From Sphingomonadaceae bacterium 3R27C6 (GTDB lineage: Bacteria; Pseudomonadota; Alphaproteobacteria; Sphingomonadales; Sphingomonadaceae), in the NCBI GenBank assembly GCA_005503215.1, contig SCNS01000011.1, positions 83,087 through 147,086 on the forward strand: a stretch of DNA of 64,000 bases, in the 5' to 3' direction. How positions within the stretch are numbered: position 1 is the first letter of the stretch; every line of letters starts with the position of its first letter. Of this stretch, positions 62,340-64,000 are shown one piece after another. The notes beneath the pieces were generated by a model. It saw only the letters and a list, made by a program, of their open reading frames with translations. It did no database searches and was not told the DNA's origin. The position numbers were made by a program, and so were the translations under genes.

Positions 62340-64000
62340 TCAGGCGCCGACTGGCTGGCTGTCGGTGCGGCGCACGACGACGGTCGACGAGCGCGGCTGC
62401 TGCCCCGCGACCGGCCAGTTGCCCGTCGGGTGCTGGATGTTCACGAAGAAGGTCTTGAGGTCGGGCGTATAGGCCAGACCCGTGATCTCGCAGCCGAGCG
62501 GGCCGACGAGGAAGCGCTTCGACTGCTTCGTGACCTGATCGACATAGAACATCGCATTGTGGCCGAACGCCTGATCGATCGTCCGTCCTGCGACACCCGA
62601 GTTGCCGGGAACGCTGTGATCGGTCTGCACCCACATGCGGCCCTGCGGATCGATGCGGAGCCCGTCGGGGCTGGAGAAGGTGTCGCCGTTGATATTGCCG
62701 ACGAGGTTGCTGCCGCCCGCCGAGAGCGACGGATCGCCCGCGGTCAGGAAGATTTCCCAGCTGAACTTGGTCGCCAGCGGCGAATCGCCTTCTTCGCGGA
62801 ACTTGATGATATGCCCATGCAGGTTGGTGACGCGCGGGTTGGCGGGGTCAACGACGCGGCGGCCGCTGTTGTTGGTCAGCGTGCAATAGACCGCCTTGTT
62901 GTCGGGCGCGACGGTCAGCCATTCGGGGCGATCCATCACGGTGCCGCCCGCGACGCGCGCCGCCGAGGGCGTATTGATCAGCACGTCGGCCTGATTGTTG
63001 AAATTGACGATTGTCGGCGCCGGCGGCGTCGTGCTCTGGGTGGTGTTGCCCGGGTCGGATGCGCCCGCGGTCAGGCCGTTCTGGCCGACGACGAGTGCGC
63101 GCCATTCGCCGGTGCCGTTGGCGTTGAAGCGCGCGACATAGAGCGTGCCATAGTCGAGCAGGTCGGTGTTCGCCGCACGATTGGTGTTGCTCCAGGCCCG
63201 GTCCGGAACGAACTTGTAGATACAACCGGGGGTCGAATCATCGCCCATGTAAAAGGCGACGCGACGGTCACTGTTCGACATGAAGGCGACGTTTTCATGG
63301 CTGAAGCGGCCCATCGCGGTGCGCTTCGTCGGCTGCGCCAGCTCGCGCAGCGGGTCGATCTCGACAACCCAGCCATAATCGCGGGCGGGCTGCGTGGGAT
63401 CGAGATAATTGTCGGTCGTCTCTTCGCAGGTCAGATAGGTGTCCCACGGGGTTCGGCCGCTCGAGCAGTTGTTGAGCATGCCCTTGATCGAGCCCGACAG
63501 CAGGCCCGCAGCCGGGCCGCCGGCGCGATAGCTGCTGTTGCCGGTGTAGCGGCGGTTATAGGTCGATCCCGGCTGCACGGCCCATTTGCCGTCGCTGCCC
63601 TTGGCGATCTCGACGACGCCGATACCGACCGCCGACAGCGCGAGCGCCTTCTGGTCGGCGGTTGCGGTTGCGGCGTTGTAGCTGCCCGCCATCAGGATGT
63701 TGAAGTCGGGATATTCGAAGTTCATCGCGAGGATGCCGCGGTTATTGGCATCGACGCCCGGAAAGGCGAAATATTCCATGCCGTCATGGTTACCGCCCGC
63801 CCATTTCTCGGCGACCGCGGGGGTGGGAAAGCTACCCGAATAGGCGGCGCCGGCTTCGACCGAATCGCCGGCCTTCAGCAGCACGTCGACGGTGTAGCCC
63901 GCGGGCACGGTGACCTTGTCGTCCTGGTTCGCGGCGACCGCGGCGAAACTGACGGCATAGCTGACCGGCGGGGGCGTCGGGGTGGGAGTCGGCGTCGGGG
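62340..64000 (-). CDS. PhoX-like (DUF839) phosphatase, 5' end beyond window edge
   Basis: The frame is open to the right edge. The visible N-terminal part is a Pro/Thr repeat linker, then 'VTVPAGYTVDVLLKAGD', followed by a DUF839/PhoX beta-propeller. Motifs include 'NHDGMEYFAF', 'MNFEYPDF' , 'LTCEETTDNYLDP', 'GRFSHENVAFMSNSDRRVAF' and 'SSPDGLRIDPQGRMWVQTDH'. PhoX enzymes are Ca/Fe-dependent exported alkaline phosphatases; DUF839 also covers uncharacterised relatives, so the activity is probable rather than certain. The Pro/Thr linker suggests a further domain or a long exported N-terminus outside the window. The GTG at 63908 is not the true start. Confidence 0.88.
   Translation of the reverse strand, partial: PTPTPTPTPPPVSYAVSFAAVAANQDDKVTVPAGYTVDVLLKAGDSVEAGAAYSGSFPTPAVAEKWAGGNHDGMEYFAFPGVDANNRGILAMNFEYPDFNILMAGSYNAATATADQKALALSAVGIGVVEIAKGSDGKWAVQPGSTYNRRYTGNSSYRAGGPAAGLLSGSIKGMLNNCSSGRTPWDTYLTCEETTDNYLDPTQPARDYGWVVEIDPLRELAQPTKRTAMGRFSHENVAFMSNSDRRVAFYMGDDSTPGCIYKFVPDRAWSNTNRAANTDLLDYGTLYVARFNANGTGEWRALVVGQNGLTAGASDPGNTTQSTTPPAPTIVNFNNQADVLINTPSAARVAGGTVMDRPEWLTVAPDNKAVYCTLTNNSGRRVVDPANPRVTNLHGHIIKFREEGDSPLATKFSWEIFLTAGDPSLSAGGSNLVGNINGDTFSSPDGLRIDPQGRMWVQTDHSVPGNSGVAGRTIDQAFGHNAMFYVDQVTKQSKRFLVGPLGCEITGLAYTPDLKTFFVNIQHPTGNWPVAGQQPRSSTVVVRRTDSQPVGA

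Overview
The window is a contiguous piece of a high-GC alphaproteobacterial chromosome, most likely a sphingomonad (Sphingopyxis/Sphingomonas-like). The indications are several TonB-dependent receptors of the sphingomonad type next to glycosidase and esterase genes, many Tat-type signal peptides, a canonical mreBCD-mrdA-rodA block, and a MutL carrying the endonuclease motif. Species assignment is inference. Nearly all long antisense ORFs are high-GC shadows and were left out.

Layout. 1-4.6 kb: 3' end of an autotransporter, three small exported proteins of unknown function and an orphan LytS-type sensor kinase. 4.7-8.2 kb: a LysR regulator divergent from a pirin gene, then an isochorismatase-like hydrolase and a glutathione transferase. 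8.6-15.4 kb: a copper/silver efflux operon on the minus strand (two small Met/Cys-rich exported proteins, TolC-, CusB- and CusA-type subunits, a CusF-like lipoprotein) behind a MerR-type promoter. 15.7-23.7 kb: a glycan-uptake locus (GH3 enzyme, GPH-type symporter, TetR regulator, sulfatase, TonB receptor). 24.3-31.3 kb: Crp-type regulator, TonB receptor, two alpha/beta hydrolases and a MaoC-like protein. 31.4-33.7 kb: fatty-acid-hydroxylase-family membrane protein, a second Crp-type regulator and the ruins of a ThDP-dependent decarboxylase. 33.8-35.3 kb: a class-C beta-lactamase-like hydrolase. 35.5-47.7 kb: a second glycan locus (TonB receptor, SGNH hydrolase, xylose-isomerase-like protein, TetR, GH3, carboxylesterase, GH20, GH1). 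48.1 kb: tRNA-Lys(CTT). 48.3-53.8 kb: the rod-shape block. 54-64 kb: mutL, phosphatases (NPP-type, PhoD, PhoX), a glutaredoxin-MauE membrane protein divergent from a CueR-like merR, ychF and a CAP-domain protein.

The most informative signals are non-coding. (i) Nearly identical MerR-type promoters (19-bp spacer, CCGTAC/GTACGG dyad) sit before the copper operon at 15.4 kb and between merR and its divergent neighbour at 59.95 kb, linking genes 45 kb apart. (ii) The dyad TTATCC-N4-GGATAA precedes the symporter/GH3 operon and the TonB/sulfatase operon, with a weaker copy before the tetR gene lying between them. (iii) A different motif, TCAAnACnGnTTGTAA, occurs at all three outward promoters of the second glycan locus and as a perfect 11-bp inverted repeat before the GH1 gene. 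(iv) A 3' fragment of tRNA-Lys at 24.0 kb repeats the end of the intact gene at 48.1 kb in the same orientation, which is the geometry of a 24-kb island integrated at a tRNA, although no integrase remains inside.
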